Assembly (NCBI GenBank): GCA_017470605.1
Contig: JAFUYH010000041.1
Span: 1-64,000, forward strand
DNA from: Treponema sp.
Lineage (GTDB): Bacteria > Spirochaetota > Spirochaetia > Treponematales > Treponemataceae
Direction of reading: 5' to 3'
Length of the DNA: 64,000 nucleotides
Shown piece by piece: positions 15,371-23,995 of the stretch. The position numbers and the translations under genes are program-made. Under the pieces are notes generated by a model. It saw only the letters and a program-made list of their open reading frames with translations, searched no databases and was not told the DNA's origin. How positions within the stretch are numbered: the stretch's first letter is position 1; each line of letters starts with the position of its first letter.

Positions 15371-16489
15371 CTAGCTTACAAGCTCGTCTTCACCAGAACG
15401 GGCAATAACGATATCACCATTATCTTCAAGACGTCTGATGATAGATACAATCTTCTGCTGTGCTTCTTCAACGTCCTTCAAGCGGACAGGCCCCATGAAT
15501 TCCATATCTTCTTTAAGCATAGATGCCGCACGCTTAGACATATTTCGGAAGATTTTGTCCTGTACTTCTGTATCAACAGATTTAAGGGCTTTTGCAAGTT
15601 CCTGCTGGTCAACGTCACGCAGCACTTTCTGAATGGCACGGTCGTCCAGCATAACGATATCTTCGAATACGAACATTCGCTTCTTGATTTCCTCTGCCAA
15701 ATCCGGATCGTCCTCTTCCAGAGATTCGATGATGGACTTTTCAGAAGAACGGTCAACAAGGTTAAGGATTTCAACGATAGCTTCAACACCACCGGCTGCT
15801 GTATAGTCTTCGCTGGACAGTGTAGAAAGTTTCTTTTCCAATACGCGTTCTACTTCACGCAATACATCTGGAGATGTACGGTCCATGGTTGCAAGGCGCT
15901 TTGAAACTTCGGCCTGCATTTCTTCCGGCAGGTTCTGAAGGATAATGGCGGCCTTTCCAGGTTCCAGATAAGCCAGGATAAGGGCAATTGTCTGAGGATA
16001 TTCCTGCTGAATAAAGTTTAACAAATGTGCAGGGTCTGTTCGGCGGATAAAGTCAAAAGGACGAACCTGAAGGCTTGACGTAAGGCGGTTGATAATATCA
16101 ATTGCCTTCTGGCTTCCCAGAGATTTCTCCAGAAGTTCGCGGGCATAGTCAATACCACCGGTAGTGATAAAGTTCTGGGCATTCATCAGTTCCTGAAATT
16201 CTTCCAGAACGGCATCTTTAAATTCAGGATTAACCTTTTCCTGTCTTGCAATTTCAAAAGTCAGGGTTTCAACTTCATCTTCGCGAAGATGCTTCATGAT
16301 TTCTGCAGAAACATCTGGACCCAAAGAAATAAGGAAGATGGCGGCCTTCTGGCGGCCAGTGAGGCTCTTATAATCTTTATTACCTTTTTTTGAACCGCCG
16401 CTTCCTGCAGGCTTAAGCTGCCCGGGTTTTGCAACAGGTTTTGGATTATCAGTTTTTGGCGATTCCGTAGTCGTTAACTCGTCAGACAT
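15371..16489 (-). CDS. fliG: Flagellar motor switch protein FliG
   Basis: FliG forms the upper C-ring and carries torque from the stator. After a Pro/Lys-rich leader of about 40 residues comes LTGRQKAAIFLISLG, the middle-domain motif QQEYPQTIALILAYL (the EHPQ motif as EYPQ), and the charged C-terminal motor helix DDRAIQKVLRDVDQQELA. The frame opens at 16501, but the ATG at 16489 follows GGGGGA and gives 372 residues. Spirochaetes often have two FliG proteins; the one linked to fliF is usually the motor-competent one (family knowledge). Confidence 0.95.
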   Translation of the reverse strand: MSDELTTTESPKTDNPKPVAKPGQLKPAGSGGSKKGNKDYKSLTGRQKAAIFLISLGPDVSAEIMKHLREDEVETLTFEIARQEKVNPEFKDAVLEEFQELMNAQNFITTGGIDYARELLEKSLGSQKAIDIINRLTSSLQVRPFDFIRRTDPAHLLNFIQQEYPQTIALILAYLEPGKAAIILQNLPEEMQAEVSKRLATMDRTSPDVLREVERVLEKKLSTLSSEDYTAAGGVEAIVEILNLVDRSSEKSIIESLEEDDPDLAEEIKKRMFVFEDIVMLDDRAIQKVLRDVDQQELAKALKSVDTEVQDKIFRNMSKRAASMLKEDMEFMGPVRLKDVEEAQQKIVSIIRRLEDNGDIVIARSGEDELVS

Positions 16490-16504
16490 ATTTTCCCCCA
16501 ATCA

Positions 16505-18202
16505 TTACTCTTCCATAAGCCATGTACGGATAAGCATAGCAACATCTTCCGGATGTTCTTTTGCCATTGAAACCGCATTTTCCTGCAGTTCCATTCGTCG
16601 TGTCTCTTCAACAGACATAGTAACTTCCATACCTTCGTCTTTTGCTTCCCAAAGGGCACGCTCTCGGGCAGCCTGCTGTTCTGCCAGAAGACGGGCTTCG
16701 CGTTCGCGGCGGCGGCGTTCCAGTTCCTTGCTGATAATTCTGAACAAAATAAAGCCTATAAGGGCAACAGCAACAGCAATCAAAACAAGAAGAATTGTTC
16801 TTCTTCTCTGAATAGCCGCAAAATATGCTGCATCTTCTTCTTCAAACTGGTCTGCACGGTCATACTGAAGGTTTGTTACTTCAACACGGTCTCCGCGTTC
16901 ACGATTATAACCGATTGCTCCCTGAATAAGGCGAACGGCTTCTGTCATTTCATCTGGAGAAACAGGAGTATATTCACGCTTAATGGAACCATCTTCGATT
17001 ATAACATTTCCGTTATCATCCCTAACCCGCTTCCATTTTCCATCAAGGTTGACGGAAACAGAAATCCTGTCAACTTTTGGAGAAGTAATTTCAGAAGTCT
17101 GCTTTGTATTAATAACATTATTCTGTGTAACGCCGGTTTCTGTAGAACGGCCAATTACATTTGACATATCAGAATATGTAGGAGGAGTCTGACCTTCCAC
17201 GCCAGCAGGACCTTCCGGGTTGTAGCCGGTTCCCTGCCATTCTTTTGTAACAGTCTGCTGACTAAGCGGCAGTGTATCACGATATTCTGAATCATCATAA
17301 GGAGTATCAGGATTATCCGGTTTAATGACAATCGGAGAATATTCTGTAGAATCGCTTTTTTTCTGCGACATATCCATTTCAATTGTTACGACCATATCCC
17401 GGCAACGGTCTTCCGTAAAAGTTTTCTGCAGGGCATTAAGGATTCTTGCCCGCAATTCAACTTCCTGCTTGCGGATAAGTTTCTGCTGTTTTTCAACAAG
17501 GCTTACCCGGTCACTTTCTGCCATTCCTTCAAAATCATTTATCTGATTTCCTTCAGAATCTGCAATAATAAGATTTTCTTCTCTAAGGCCTTCTACAGCA
17601 GAAAGAATTATGCGCTGAATTCCTAAGATACGGTGCCTGTTTGTAAGCAGGTCACTGTTTCCTGTAACACGCAAAATTACGCTGGCAGAAACAGGTTTCT
17701 GGTCAAGCAGACTTCTATCAGGGAGGACAAGAGTAACATCTGCGCTCTGCACGTCTGAAATTGCTTCAAGGTGCAGTTTAAGCTGTTTCTGAATGGCATT
17801 TTTAAGTTTAACTTTCTGGTCGGAATCTGTAGTAGACCAGTTTCTGTCAAAAAAACCAGCCCAAGGGTCTATAGAACTTGGAACCAGCTGTTCAGATATG
17901 AGGATTTCACGCAGATATCTGGCGGTCTTTTCATCATCAACAGAAATATAGCCGTCATCTGAGGTATAAGCGGCACGACCTTCCCTGTCAATTCTGTCAA
18001 GAATTTCAGTGAGACGGTTTTGATCTGTCACAGGAGAATTAAAAAGGCGTACTGTGGTAGGCTTCGCAGAAAGACGCGCAGCCATGACAATAGCAAAAAT
18101 AACAGCAACAAGAATACCAATTAATATGACTTTTTGTATTGGCCGCCACTTCCCCCAAAGCTCCTTAGCTTTAGCGACGGTCTTTTTAAGCCATTCGTTC
18201 AT
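16505..18202 (-). CDS. fliF: Flagellar MS-ring protein FliF
   Basis: FliF builds the inner-membrane MS ring on which the switch and export apparatus assemble. The protein has 565 residues, with a first membrane helix at about 27-46, the periplasmic ring-building domains (SADVTLVLPDRSLL), and a second membrane helix at about 467-489. A cytoplasmic tail follows with the FliG-binding end (VAMLIRTWLMEE). Start ATG 18202 is preceded by GGGAGG; an in-frame codon at 18214 was rejected. A gap of about 140 bases to fliE upstream holds no gene. Confidence 0.95.
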   Translation of the reverse strand: MNEWLKKTVAKAKELWGKWRPIQKVILIGILVAVIFAIVMAARLSAKPTTVRLFNSPVTDQNRLTEILDRIDREGRAAYTSDDGYISVDDEKTARYLREILISEQLVPSSIDPWAGFFDRNWSTTDSDQKVKLKNAIQKQLKLHLEAISDVQSADVTLVLPDRSLLDQKPVSASVILRVTGNSDLLTNRHRILGIQRIILSAVEGLREENLIIADSEGNQINDFEGMAESDRVSLVEKQQKLIRKQEVELRARILNALQKTFTEDRCRDMVVTIEMDMSQKKSDSTEYSPIVIKPDNPDTPYDDSEYRDTLPLSQQTVTKEWQGTGYNPEGPAGVEGQTPPTYSDMSNVIGRSTETGVTQNNVINTKQTSEITSPKVDRISVSVNLDGKWKRVRDDNGNVIIEDGSIKREYTPVSPDEMTEAVRLIQGAIGYNRERGDRVEVTNLQYDRADQFEEEDAAYFAAIQRRRTILLVLIAVAVALIGFILFRIISKELERRRREREARLLAEQQAARERALWEAKDEGMEVTMSVEETRRMELQENAVSMAKEHPEDVAMLIRTWLMEE

Positions 18203-18342
18203 CTTTCCTCCCACCAGGAGGGTTGGTCTTCAGAACCTCCCACCCGTGAACGAATTTACAAAAATTTATCGCAAATTTAATTGATTATAACATAAGAATG
18301 AGAATTTGACAATCTTTTTATTATTTTATGCTCTAAGAACTA

Positions 18343-18747
18343 CTAGCGGGTTGTAGTAATTTCGTTCCAGGCGGTTACCATGCGGTCTATTACATTCTGG
18401 GCAAGGTTCATGCTCATGCGGGCCTTTGCCATTGCAATAGTTGCATCGTGAACGTCAACTTCATCAGGATTGGTAATGAGTTTTTCTGTTATATTTGAAA
18501 CTTCATTCTGCTGACTGCTCACAGAATTAACGGCTTCCAGAAGATAATCTGTAAAAGATTTTTTGCCTTCTGCGGCTCCTGCACGCTGAATGGAAGCGGC
18601 CTGAGTTTCCTGAGAAACGCCTTCTACTTTTGCAACAGGCCCCTGTCCGGCAAGAGTATATGTAAGAGGTCTGATTTTTCCATTGCCAAAATGCTGCGGA
18701 TTGCTGCGGAACATTTCAACAGTTCCTAATTCCTGAATTTTCATCAT
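18343..18747 (-). CDS. fliE: Flagellar hook-basal body complex protein FliE
   Basis: FliE joins the MS ring to the proximal rod. The 134-residue protein has the conserved C-terminal half FTDYLLEAVNSVSSQQNEV, then DVHDATIAMAKARMSM and LAQNVIDRMV. Tandem ATG codons (18747 and 18744) follow GGGGGAT; either could be used. It starts 15 bases after flgC, in the standard flgB-flgC-fliE order. Confidence 0.93.
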   Translation of the reverse strand: MMKIQELGTVEMFRSNPQHFGNGKIRPLTYTLAGQGPVAKVEGVSQETQAASIQRAGAAEGKKSFTDYLLEAVNSVSSQQNEVSNITEKLITNPDEVDVHDATIAMAKARMSMNLAQNVIDRMVTAWNEITTTR

Positions 18748-18762
18748 TTTATTATCCCCCTA

Positions 18763-19221
18763 CTAGCGGGCGATGTCAAGAGCGGAAGAAAACATATCTT
18801 TTGCTCCGTCTATTACAGTTGCATTGGCTTCGTAAGCGCGGGAAGCAGAAATCAAATCTACCATTTCGTTTACGATGTTTACATTCGGATATTCAACATA
18901 GCCGGTGTGAGGGCCAGACTTTATTGCGTCAGGGTGGTCCGGATCATATACATAGCGGCCTTCTGAAGTGTCTTTTACAATCTCAAGAATTTTTACGCCT
19001 TTTCCAGGGCCGTTGTCTAAATCTGATGAAAGAAAAGGTGTGCGCCACTGAGGATTATTTGCAGAAACAGGAGCAAATACTACAGATGATTTTTTAAAGG
19101 CACCACCTTCCTGAGTGCGGGTTGTGCTTGCATTGGCAATGTTGTCTGAAATTACATCGCTTCTAAGTCTTTCTGCTGCCATTCCGGTAGCGGCTATATT
19201 TATACTTGTGAACATTCCCAT
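18763..19221 (-). CDS. flgC: Flagellar basal-body rod protein FlgC
   Basis: FlgC is a proximal-rod subunit. The protein starts MGMFTSINIAATGMAAERLR, with the rod-family SDVISDNIANASTT motif, and ends with the amphipathic rod helix EMVDLISASRAYEANA. The frame extends to 19245, but ATG 19221 precedes the conserved start and has AGGAG about 11 bases upstream; the product is 152 residues. The gap to flgB is unusually large (183 bases) because a GC-rich repeat is inserted at 19278-19397. Confidence 0.94.
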   Translation of the reverse strand: MGMFTSINIAATGMAAERLRSDVISDNIANASTTRTQEGGAFKKSSVVFAPVSANNPQWRTPFLSSDLDNGPGKGVKILEIVKDTSEGRYVYDPDHPDAIKSGPHTGYVEYPNVNIVNEMVDLISASRAYEANATVIDGAKDMFSSALDIAR

Positions 19222-19277
19222 GACAGTTTTATACTCCTTATACAAACATTGATTTATCTCCAGCCAGTTTATCTTGC

Positions 19278-19397
19278 AGTAACACGGCGGGGCGTTACGG
19301 GGCGGCTAACCCCGTAGAGGGGGTAGCGGAAGCCACCGTTAGCAAGCGCCAGCTTGCGGAAGGGGGCTGGAGCGAGGGGGAGACTTCCCCCTCCTAT
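19278..19397. repeat. GC-rich modular hairpin repeat between flgB and flgC
   Basis: On the minus strand the order is GAGGGGGA hairpin, CGCTCCAGCC, a GCAAGC/GCTTGC hairpin, TTCCGCTACCCC, a CCCC/GGGG hairpin, and CCCCGTAACGCCCC. These are the same blocks, in the same order, as the plus-strand copy at 5213-5340. It interrupts an otherwise tight flagellar operon and has no T-run, so transcription may read through. Confidence 0.8.
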
Positions 19398-19404
19398 CTA
19401 AAAA

Positions 19405-19821
19405 CTATTTTTTCATAGCAGTATTAACCTGTTCAAACTCAAAACTGGTAAGCTGGGTTAAAAGGCGGTACTGCATCTGAATCTGGAGGATGTTGTTTGC
19501 TTCAGTTTCCGCATCCACATTGTTGCCGTTTGCCTTTGCCGTAGTGGTGTAATCCAGAACGCGGCGTGGCTCTACTTCGCGGTAATCGTAAGGTACGTTT
19601 ATCTGAATGTGGCGCTCGTTGTTTGTTGCAAGATGAAAGCCTTCGCGGGCGGCCTTTTCTGAATCAAAGGCACGTTTTAATTCGCTTTCAAAATTAACTG
19701 TAGAACGCTTGAAATTCGGAACTTCGCTGTTTGCAAGGTTATTTGCCGTAACCTGATAACGAAGTGAAGTCACGTCCATTTCTCGCTGCAAGAGGTCAAT
19801 TGAACGGGTAAAGGAATTCAT
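19405..19821 (-). CDS. flgB: Flagellar basal-body rod protein FlgB
   Basis: FlgB is a proximal-rod protein of 138 residues. The rod signature VTANNLANSEVPNFKRS is at about 25-41, and the C-terminal helix is ILQIQMQYRLLTQLTSFEFEQ. The ATG at 19821 has AGGAGG upstream. It is the first gene of the flagellar operon here. The 127 bases upstream hold a short GC hairpin (CGCCC/GGGCG near 19845) and AT-rich sequence that probably carries the operon promoter, which I could not define. Confidence 0.94.
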   Translation of the reverse strand: MNSFTRSIDLLQREMDVTSLRYQVTANNLANSEVPNFKRSTVNFESELKRAFDSEKAAREGFHLATNNERHIQINVPYDYREVEPRRVLDYTTTAKANGNNVDAETEANNILQIQMQYRLLTQLTSFEFEQVNTAMKK

Positions 19822-19948
19822 GGCTCTTATATCCTCCTGAAATCGCCCTGCTCGGGCGGAAATTTATTTACATCTAAAGAATCGACATGGAAGTAAATTC
19901 CTTTCCACATCTAGTTGATTTTCGGAAGATAAAAAAAATTATTTAGGG

Positions 19949-20371
19949 CTATTTGGAAAATATTTTTACTATAACCATTTTTCCGTCCGGAGATGGAATT
20001 ACCCTGGAATAAAGTTCAGCCTTTTCCAGAAAGGAAAGAGCCTCGCTGTCTGTCTTGATTTTTGGGAGGCAGTTTTCAAGTGAAGTTCCATTATTCTCTA
20101 TAAAAATGCTGCATTTGGCGCCTGTGTAATCTTTTCCTGTGAGCATGTAACGGGCAGAAAGAGAAAAGCCTCTCTGCTCAGAAATTTGAGTATCACAACC
20201 GTTAATAATGCTTTTGCCTGTAAAATATTTTCCTTCTGTAGTGGCAGAAAAAGGAATCATTGTTACGCCAGAAGACTTTCCTTTAAAAGCGGCCGGGGCA
20301 TACAATGTTACGTCTATTGAAAAAATCAGATTATCCTGAGGAGGAAGATTATTTGAATCATCACTAATCAT
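19949..20371 (-). CDS. DUF3237-like hypothetical protein
   Basis: This 140-residue protein probably folds as a beta barrel: it alternates short strands and Gly-turns and has the GKSIINGCDTQ and SLSARYMLTGKD segments that recall DUF3237 proteins (lipocalin-like, unknown function). There is no signal peptide or membrane segment. The start ATG is at 20371. The gene stands alone upstream of flgB. The similarity is my impression from pattern only; it could be another small barrel family. Confidence 0.45.
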   Translation of the reverse strand: MISDDSNNLPPQDNLIFSIDVTLYAPAAFKGKSSGVTMIPFSATTEGKYFTGKSIINGCDTQISEQRGFSLSARYMLTGKDYTGAKCSIFIENNGTSLENCLPKIKTDSEALSFLEKAELYSRVIPSPDGKMVIVKIFSK

Positions 20372-20429
20372 AAAAGTATTATATCACAAAAAAGAGAGTT
20401 TTATACAATTTAATTAGAGAAATTACATT

Positions 20430-20456
20430 TTGCACAATCTATTCCTAATGTAGAAT
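20430..20456 (+). promoter_or_regulatory. Possible promoter of the alcohol dehydrogenase gene
   Basis: TTGCAC (20430-20435) and TAGAAT (20451-20456) are separated by 15 bases. It is a moderate match, followed by a structured leader of about 110 bases. Confidence 0.4.
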
Positions 20457-20479
20457 GATATCCGGATAATACAAAGGCG

Positions 20480-20552
20480 CCGAATTCCCGATAGGAGGCA
20501 GATTCTGATTACGCTTAAGATTCAGATTTCCTTTAAGCCTTGGGGAGTTCGG
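20480..20552 (+). promoter_or_regulatory. Structured leader hairpin upstream of the alcohol dehydrogenase gene
   Basis: CCGAATTCCC (20480-20489) pairs with GGGAGTTCGG (20543-20552) through ten pairs, one of them G-T, and encloses a TCTGA...TCAGA inner pairing. The ribosome site AAAGGAG lies just downstream. It may be an RNA-level control element; no known riboswitch was recognised. Confidence 0.4.
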
Positions 20553-20575
20553 GCTTAAAAAGGAGCAATAAAATC

Positions 20576-21760
20576 ATGAATAATTTTACATTTTACAGCC
20601 CGACAAAATTTGTTTTTGGAAAAGATACAGAAAATCAGGCAGGTTCGCTTGTCCGCGAGTTTGGAGGAAGCAAAGTTCTTCTGCATTTTGGCGGAAAGTC
20701 TGCGGAAAAATCTGGTCTGCTTGGACGTGTGCGCGAATCCTTAAAAGGGGCCGGTGTGGAGTTTGTTGAACTTGGCGGCGTTCACCCTAACCCTCTGGAT
20801 GACCTTGTTTATGAAGGAATTGATTTGTGCAAGAAGGAAGGCGTTGATTTTATTCTGGCTGTAGGCGGCGGTTCTGTTATTGACTCTGCAAAGGCTATTG
20901 CCCTTGGCGTCTGCTATGACGGCGACTTCTGGGACTTTTACAGTTATACAGCCCAGCCAAAAGCTGCCCTGCCGGTTGCAACGATCCTTACTATTGCGGC
21001 TGCGGGTTCGGAAGGTTCTCCAGACTCCGTTATTACGAAAAAAGACGGCATGGTAAAGCGAGGCTTTGGAAACGACATGCTGCGTCCGAAATTTTCTATT
21101 TTGAATCCGGCTTTAACACAGACTCTGCCGGCCTATCAGACTGCCTGCGGTGCGACAGACATTATGGCCCACGTTTGCGAGCGTTATTTTACAAATACCA
21201 GGAATGTTGAAACGACAGACCGCCTGTGTGAGGCTGAACTTCTGGCTATGATTCATGAAGCTCCAAAGGTAATTGCCAATCCAGATGATTACGAAGCCCG
21301 CGCCAACATCATGTGGGCCGGTATGGTTGCCCACAACAACATTGTAGGTGTTGGCCGCGACCAGGACTGGAACAGCCACGGAATTGAGCATGAATTGAGC
21401 GGTTTGTACGACTGCGCCCATGGAGCGGGGCTTGCGGTAATCATGCCGGCCTGGATGGATTTTGTTTATAAGCATGATGTAATGCGTTTTGCCCAGTGGG
21501 CTACCCGCGTCTGGGGCTGCAAGATGGATTTTACAGAGCCTAAAAAAACTGCCCGCGAAGGAATCAGACGCTTCCGCGAGTTTTTGCACAGCATCGGCAT
21601 GCCGATTAATTTTGCAGAGCTTGGAGCAAAGGAAGAAGACATCCCTACCCTAGTTAAGAAGTTTGGCTTGCCGGAAGGCGGAAGAACAGGCGGATTTGTG
21701 AAGCTTAGTTCTGAAGATATTGCAGAAATCTACAGGATTGCGGCTAAGGCAAGTTTGTAA
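20576..21760 (+). CDS. Iron-containing alcohol dehydrogenase (butanol dehydrogenase type)
   Basis: This 394-residue group III alcohol dehydrogenase starts FTFYSPTKFVFGK. The NAD(P)-binding motif is AVGGGSVIDSAKA, and the metal-binding part spans ACGATDIMAHVCERYF to HGIEHELSG and CAHGAGLAVIMPAW, with the expected Asp and three His ligands. It probably reduces aldehydes to alcohols in fermentation, or detoxifies them. The start ATG at 20576 follows AAAGGAG; the frame opens earlier, but that part lies in the leader hairpin. A short hairpin with a T-run follows at 21782-21801. Confidence 0.92.
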   Translation: MNNFTFYSPTKFVFGKDTENQAGSLVREFGGSKVLLHFGGKSAEKSGLLGRVRESLKGAGVEFVELGGVHPNPLDDLVYEGIDLCKKEGVDFILAVGGGSVIDSAKAIALGVCYDGDFWDFYSYTAQPKAALPVATILTIAAAGSEGSPDSVITKKDGMVKRGFGNDMLRPKFSILNPALTQTLPAYQTACGATDIMAHVCERYFTNTRNVETTDRLCEAELLAMIHEAPKVIANPDDYEARANIMWAGMVAHNNIVGVGRDQDWNSHGIEHELSGLYDCAHGAGLAVIMPAWMDFVYKHDVMRFAQWATRVWGCKMDFTEPKKTAREGIRRFREFLHSIGMPINFAELGAKEEDIPTLVKKFGLPEGGRTGGFVKLSSEDIAEIYRIAAKASL

Positions 21761-21781
21761 ATCATGCAGGAGGAGAAGCTG

Positions 21782-21801
21782 AAAAACGCCTGCGCGTTTT
21801 T
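21782..21801 (+). terminator. Hairpin with T-run after the alcohol dehydrogenase gene
   Basis: AAAAACGC (21782-21789) pairs with GCGTTTTT (21794-21801) around CTGC. It has the form of a short intrinsic terminator between the dehydrogenase and the broken epimerase gene. Confidence 0.55.
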
Positions 21802-21860
21802 CTTAACGCTTTCCAATCTATCACCGGCCACCTATCGGGCGGCCTTACTCAGGAGGAATC

Positions 21861-22856
21861 ATGAAAGCATTATTCATCGGCGGAACCGGCACAATCAGCA
21901 TGGCTATTTCAAAACTGCTGCTGGAAAAAGGCTGGGAGCTTTACCTTATAAATAGAGGAAACAGAAACAGTGACCCGCGTCTTAAGGGGGTTCATTTTAT
22001 TACGGTTGATATAAATGACGAGGCGGCCGCCAGCAAAAAACTTGAAGGCATGACTTTTGACGTTGTCTGCGACTTTATCGGTTTTGTACCGCAGCAGCTG
22101 GAACGCGACTACCGCCTGCTCAAGGGCAAGGTGCGCCAGTTTATGTACATCTCTTCTGCATCTGCTTATCAGAAACCTTGCGGAAATTATATCATCAGCG
22201 AAAAAACTCCGCTTGCAAATCCTTACTAGGAATATTCCCGCAACAAGATTGCCTGTGAAGATTATCTGATGAAGCTTTACCGCGAGGAGAACTTTCCGGT
22301 TACGATTATCCGCCCGAGCCACACTTATGATGAAAGGAGCGTACCGCTTGGAGTTCACGGCGACAAGGGAAGCTGGCAGGTTGTAAAGAGAATCAAGGAA
22401 GGAAAACCTGTTATTATTCACGGAGACGGAACAACGCTATGGACAATCACCCACAATTCTGATTTTGCAAAAGGCTTTGTGGGGCTGATGGGAAACATTC
22501 ACGCAATTGGTGAAGCAGTTCAGATTATGAGCGACGAAAGCGTAACCTGGAATCAGATTTACCAGTGCATTGCAGATTCGCTTGGCGTTGAACTTAAGGC
22601 AGTTCATATTTCTTCGGAATATCTTGCTGCCCATTCTGATTATGACTTTACAGGAAGCCTGATTGGAGACAAGGCAAACTCGGTAGTGTTTGACTGCAGT
22701 AAATTAAAGTCTCTGGTACCGGATTTTGTCGCAACAAAGCGCGCAGACCAGGGAATCAGAGAGACAATAGAATACGTTCTCGCCCACCCCGAATGCCAGG
22801 TAGAAGACCCTGATTTTGACCGGTGGTGTGACGAAATAATTGAAAAGATGAAATAG
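21861..22856 (+). pseudogene. NAD-dependent epimerase/dehydratase broken by one in-frame TAG
   Basis: The frame encodes an extended short-chain dehydrogenase: GGTGTIS nucleotide-binding motif at residues 8-14, YISSASAYQK, then IIRPSHTYDERSVP and VIIHGDGTTLWT. It is open for 331 codons except for a TAG at 22227-22229. The text before and after reads TPLANPY-stop-EYSRNKIACE, where relatives have Trp (TGG), so one G-to-A change explains the stop. Reading resumes in the same frame without any indel. ATG 21861 follows AGGAGG. A second ATG at 22269 would give only the C-terminal part. The gene is probably a recent pseudogene, or the base is a sequencing error. Confidence 0.82.
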
Positions 22857-23028
22857 AAACAAGATATAAAAGATGAAAAGGATTTTAAGGATAGGACAGA
22901 ATTTTTAAAACTCATTTAACTTTTAGAGTTCTTTGGTTCTGTTCCATTATCAAGAATTCATTATCTTTGTTATCTTTAACATCCTTTTTATCTTTGTTAA
23001 TTCTCTTTATTATTTTCTGGAGGATATT

Positions 23029-23775
23029 ATGACAGACGTAAAAGGAAAATGGGCGCTGGTAACCGGCGCAAACCGAGGAATCGGCTACCGAATCGCAAAG
23101 TTTATGGCAAGCAGGGGCTGTAATCTGATTTTGCACAGCCGCTCGCTTGAGCATACAAAGGCCGTACTCGCAGAAGTTCGCGCCATGGGTGTTGAGGCTT
23201 ATGATGTGGCAGCAGAACTCAGTGACCTTTCACAGGTTCAGAAAATGATAGAAGAAATCGACGCATGCGGAAAACCGGTCGACATCCTCTTCAACGACGC
23301 AGCCGTTCAGATTGCCTACCGCACCGACTACTGGAAAACACCCGCAGAAGATTACGAAAAGAGCTTTGTAATCAACACAATTGCCCCGATGATGCTCTGC
23401 TACCACTTTATTCCAAAGATGATTGAGAGAGGCTTTGGCCGTGTAATCAATACAACAAGTGGAATCCGCAACGAACCGGAACAGGCTGGTTACTCTGCAA
23501 GTAAGGCAGCCCTGGACAAGGTAACAGCAGACCTTGCCGGTAAACTCGACGGTACAGACATCTGCATCAATCTTACAGACCCTGGCTGGTGCCGCACAGA
23601 CTTAGGCGGGCCAAACGCCCCGAACGACCCGGACAGCGTAATTCCTGGAATCGTAGTCGGAGCCTTTATAGACGATAAAAAGAGCGGCCGCAACCTGGGA
23701 GCCCAGGCTTTCACCGGCCTGACACTCGAAGAAGCAGTAAAAAAAGCCGCAGATTTTCCGCAGCTTTTTAAGTAG
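23029..23775 (+). CDS. Short-chain dehydrogenase/reductase
   Basis: This is a classical 248-residue SDR: TGANRGIG at 12-19, NDAA, the catalytic Ser in NTTSGIR and YSASK near 151-155. PGWCRTDLGG follows, as in carbonyl and sugar-alcohol reductases. The substrate cannot be assigned. The frame extends upstream, but ATG 23029 follows TGGAGG and directly precedes the Rossmann strand. The upstream 170 bases are AT-rich and hold simple AAAGATAA-like repeats and no gene. Confidence 0.9.
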   Translation: MTDVKGKWALVTGANRGIGYRIAKFMASRGCNLILHSRSLEHTKAVLAEVRAMGVEAYDVAAELSDLSQVQKMIEEIDACGKPVDILFNDAAVQIAYRTDYWKTPAEDYEKSFVINTIAPMMLCYHFIPKMIERGFGRVINTTSGIRNEPEQAGYSASKAALDKVTADLAGKLDGTDICINLTDPGWCRTDLGGPNAPNDPDSVIPGIVVGAFIDDKKSGRNLGAQAFTGLTLEEAVKKAADFPQLFK

Positions 23776-23784
23776 ATAGAATAC

Positions 23785-23994
23785 TTACAATTCAAACTGT
23801 TTCATTTCTTCGCTTGTAAGAGGCCGTCCTAATCTTTTTGACAAAAGGATTGCCTCTCGCAGGCGAAAAGGTTTTGGCGAAGATTGTTCAACTAATCTTC
23901 CATCTGGAAATTCTTCACCAAAGCGATCAAAATCTTCTTTTGCAAAAGATTGAGTAATTTGTGCTGTAATAGGTTTTGCCTGTGCTACTATCAT
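23785..23994 (-). CDS. Small protein paired with the GNAT-like gene
   Basis: The gene encodes 69 hydrophilic residues: an N-terminal segment AQITQSFAKEDF, then SKRLGRPLTSEEMKQFEL. Its ATG is one base after the stop of the frameshifted GNAT-like gene, so the pair was translated together. The size and pairing suggest a toxin-antitoxin or enzyme-accessory pair, but the order (small gene second) is unusual for GNAT toxins. Function unknown. Confidence 0.5.
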   Translation of the reverse strand: MIVAQAKPITAQITQSFAKEDFDRFGEEFPDGRLVEQSSPKPFRLREAILLSKRLGRPLTSEEMKQFEL

Positions 23995-23995
23995 A

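Noticed and set aside
19822-19948. Sigma-28-type flagellar promoter upstream of flgB
   Set aside because: A GTCGATT-like word exists, but no convincing TAAA box lies at the right distance.
21764-21955. Short frame starting in the gap after the alcohol dehydrogenase
   Set aside because: It crosses a terminator-like hairpin and the start of the epimerase in another frame; the GGAGGAG lies inside it rather than upstream.
22200-22260. Pyrrolysine or selenocysteine at the epimerase stop
   Set aside because: The family has Trp at this position, the codon is UAG, and there is no sign of pyrrolysine genes; a point mutation is simpler.
22857-23020. AAAGATAA-type tandem repeat as a CRISPR or functional array
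   Set aside because: The units are short, imperfect and AT-rich, with no regular spacers; it is simple-sequence DNA.
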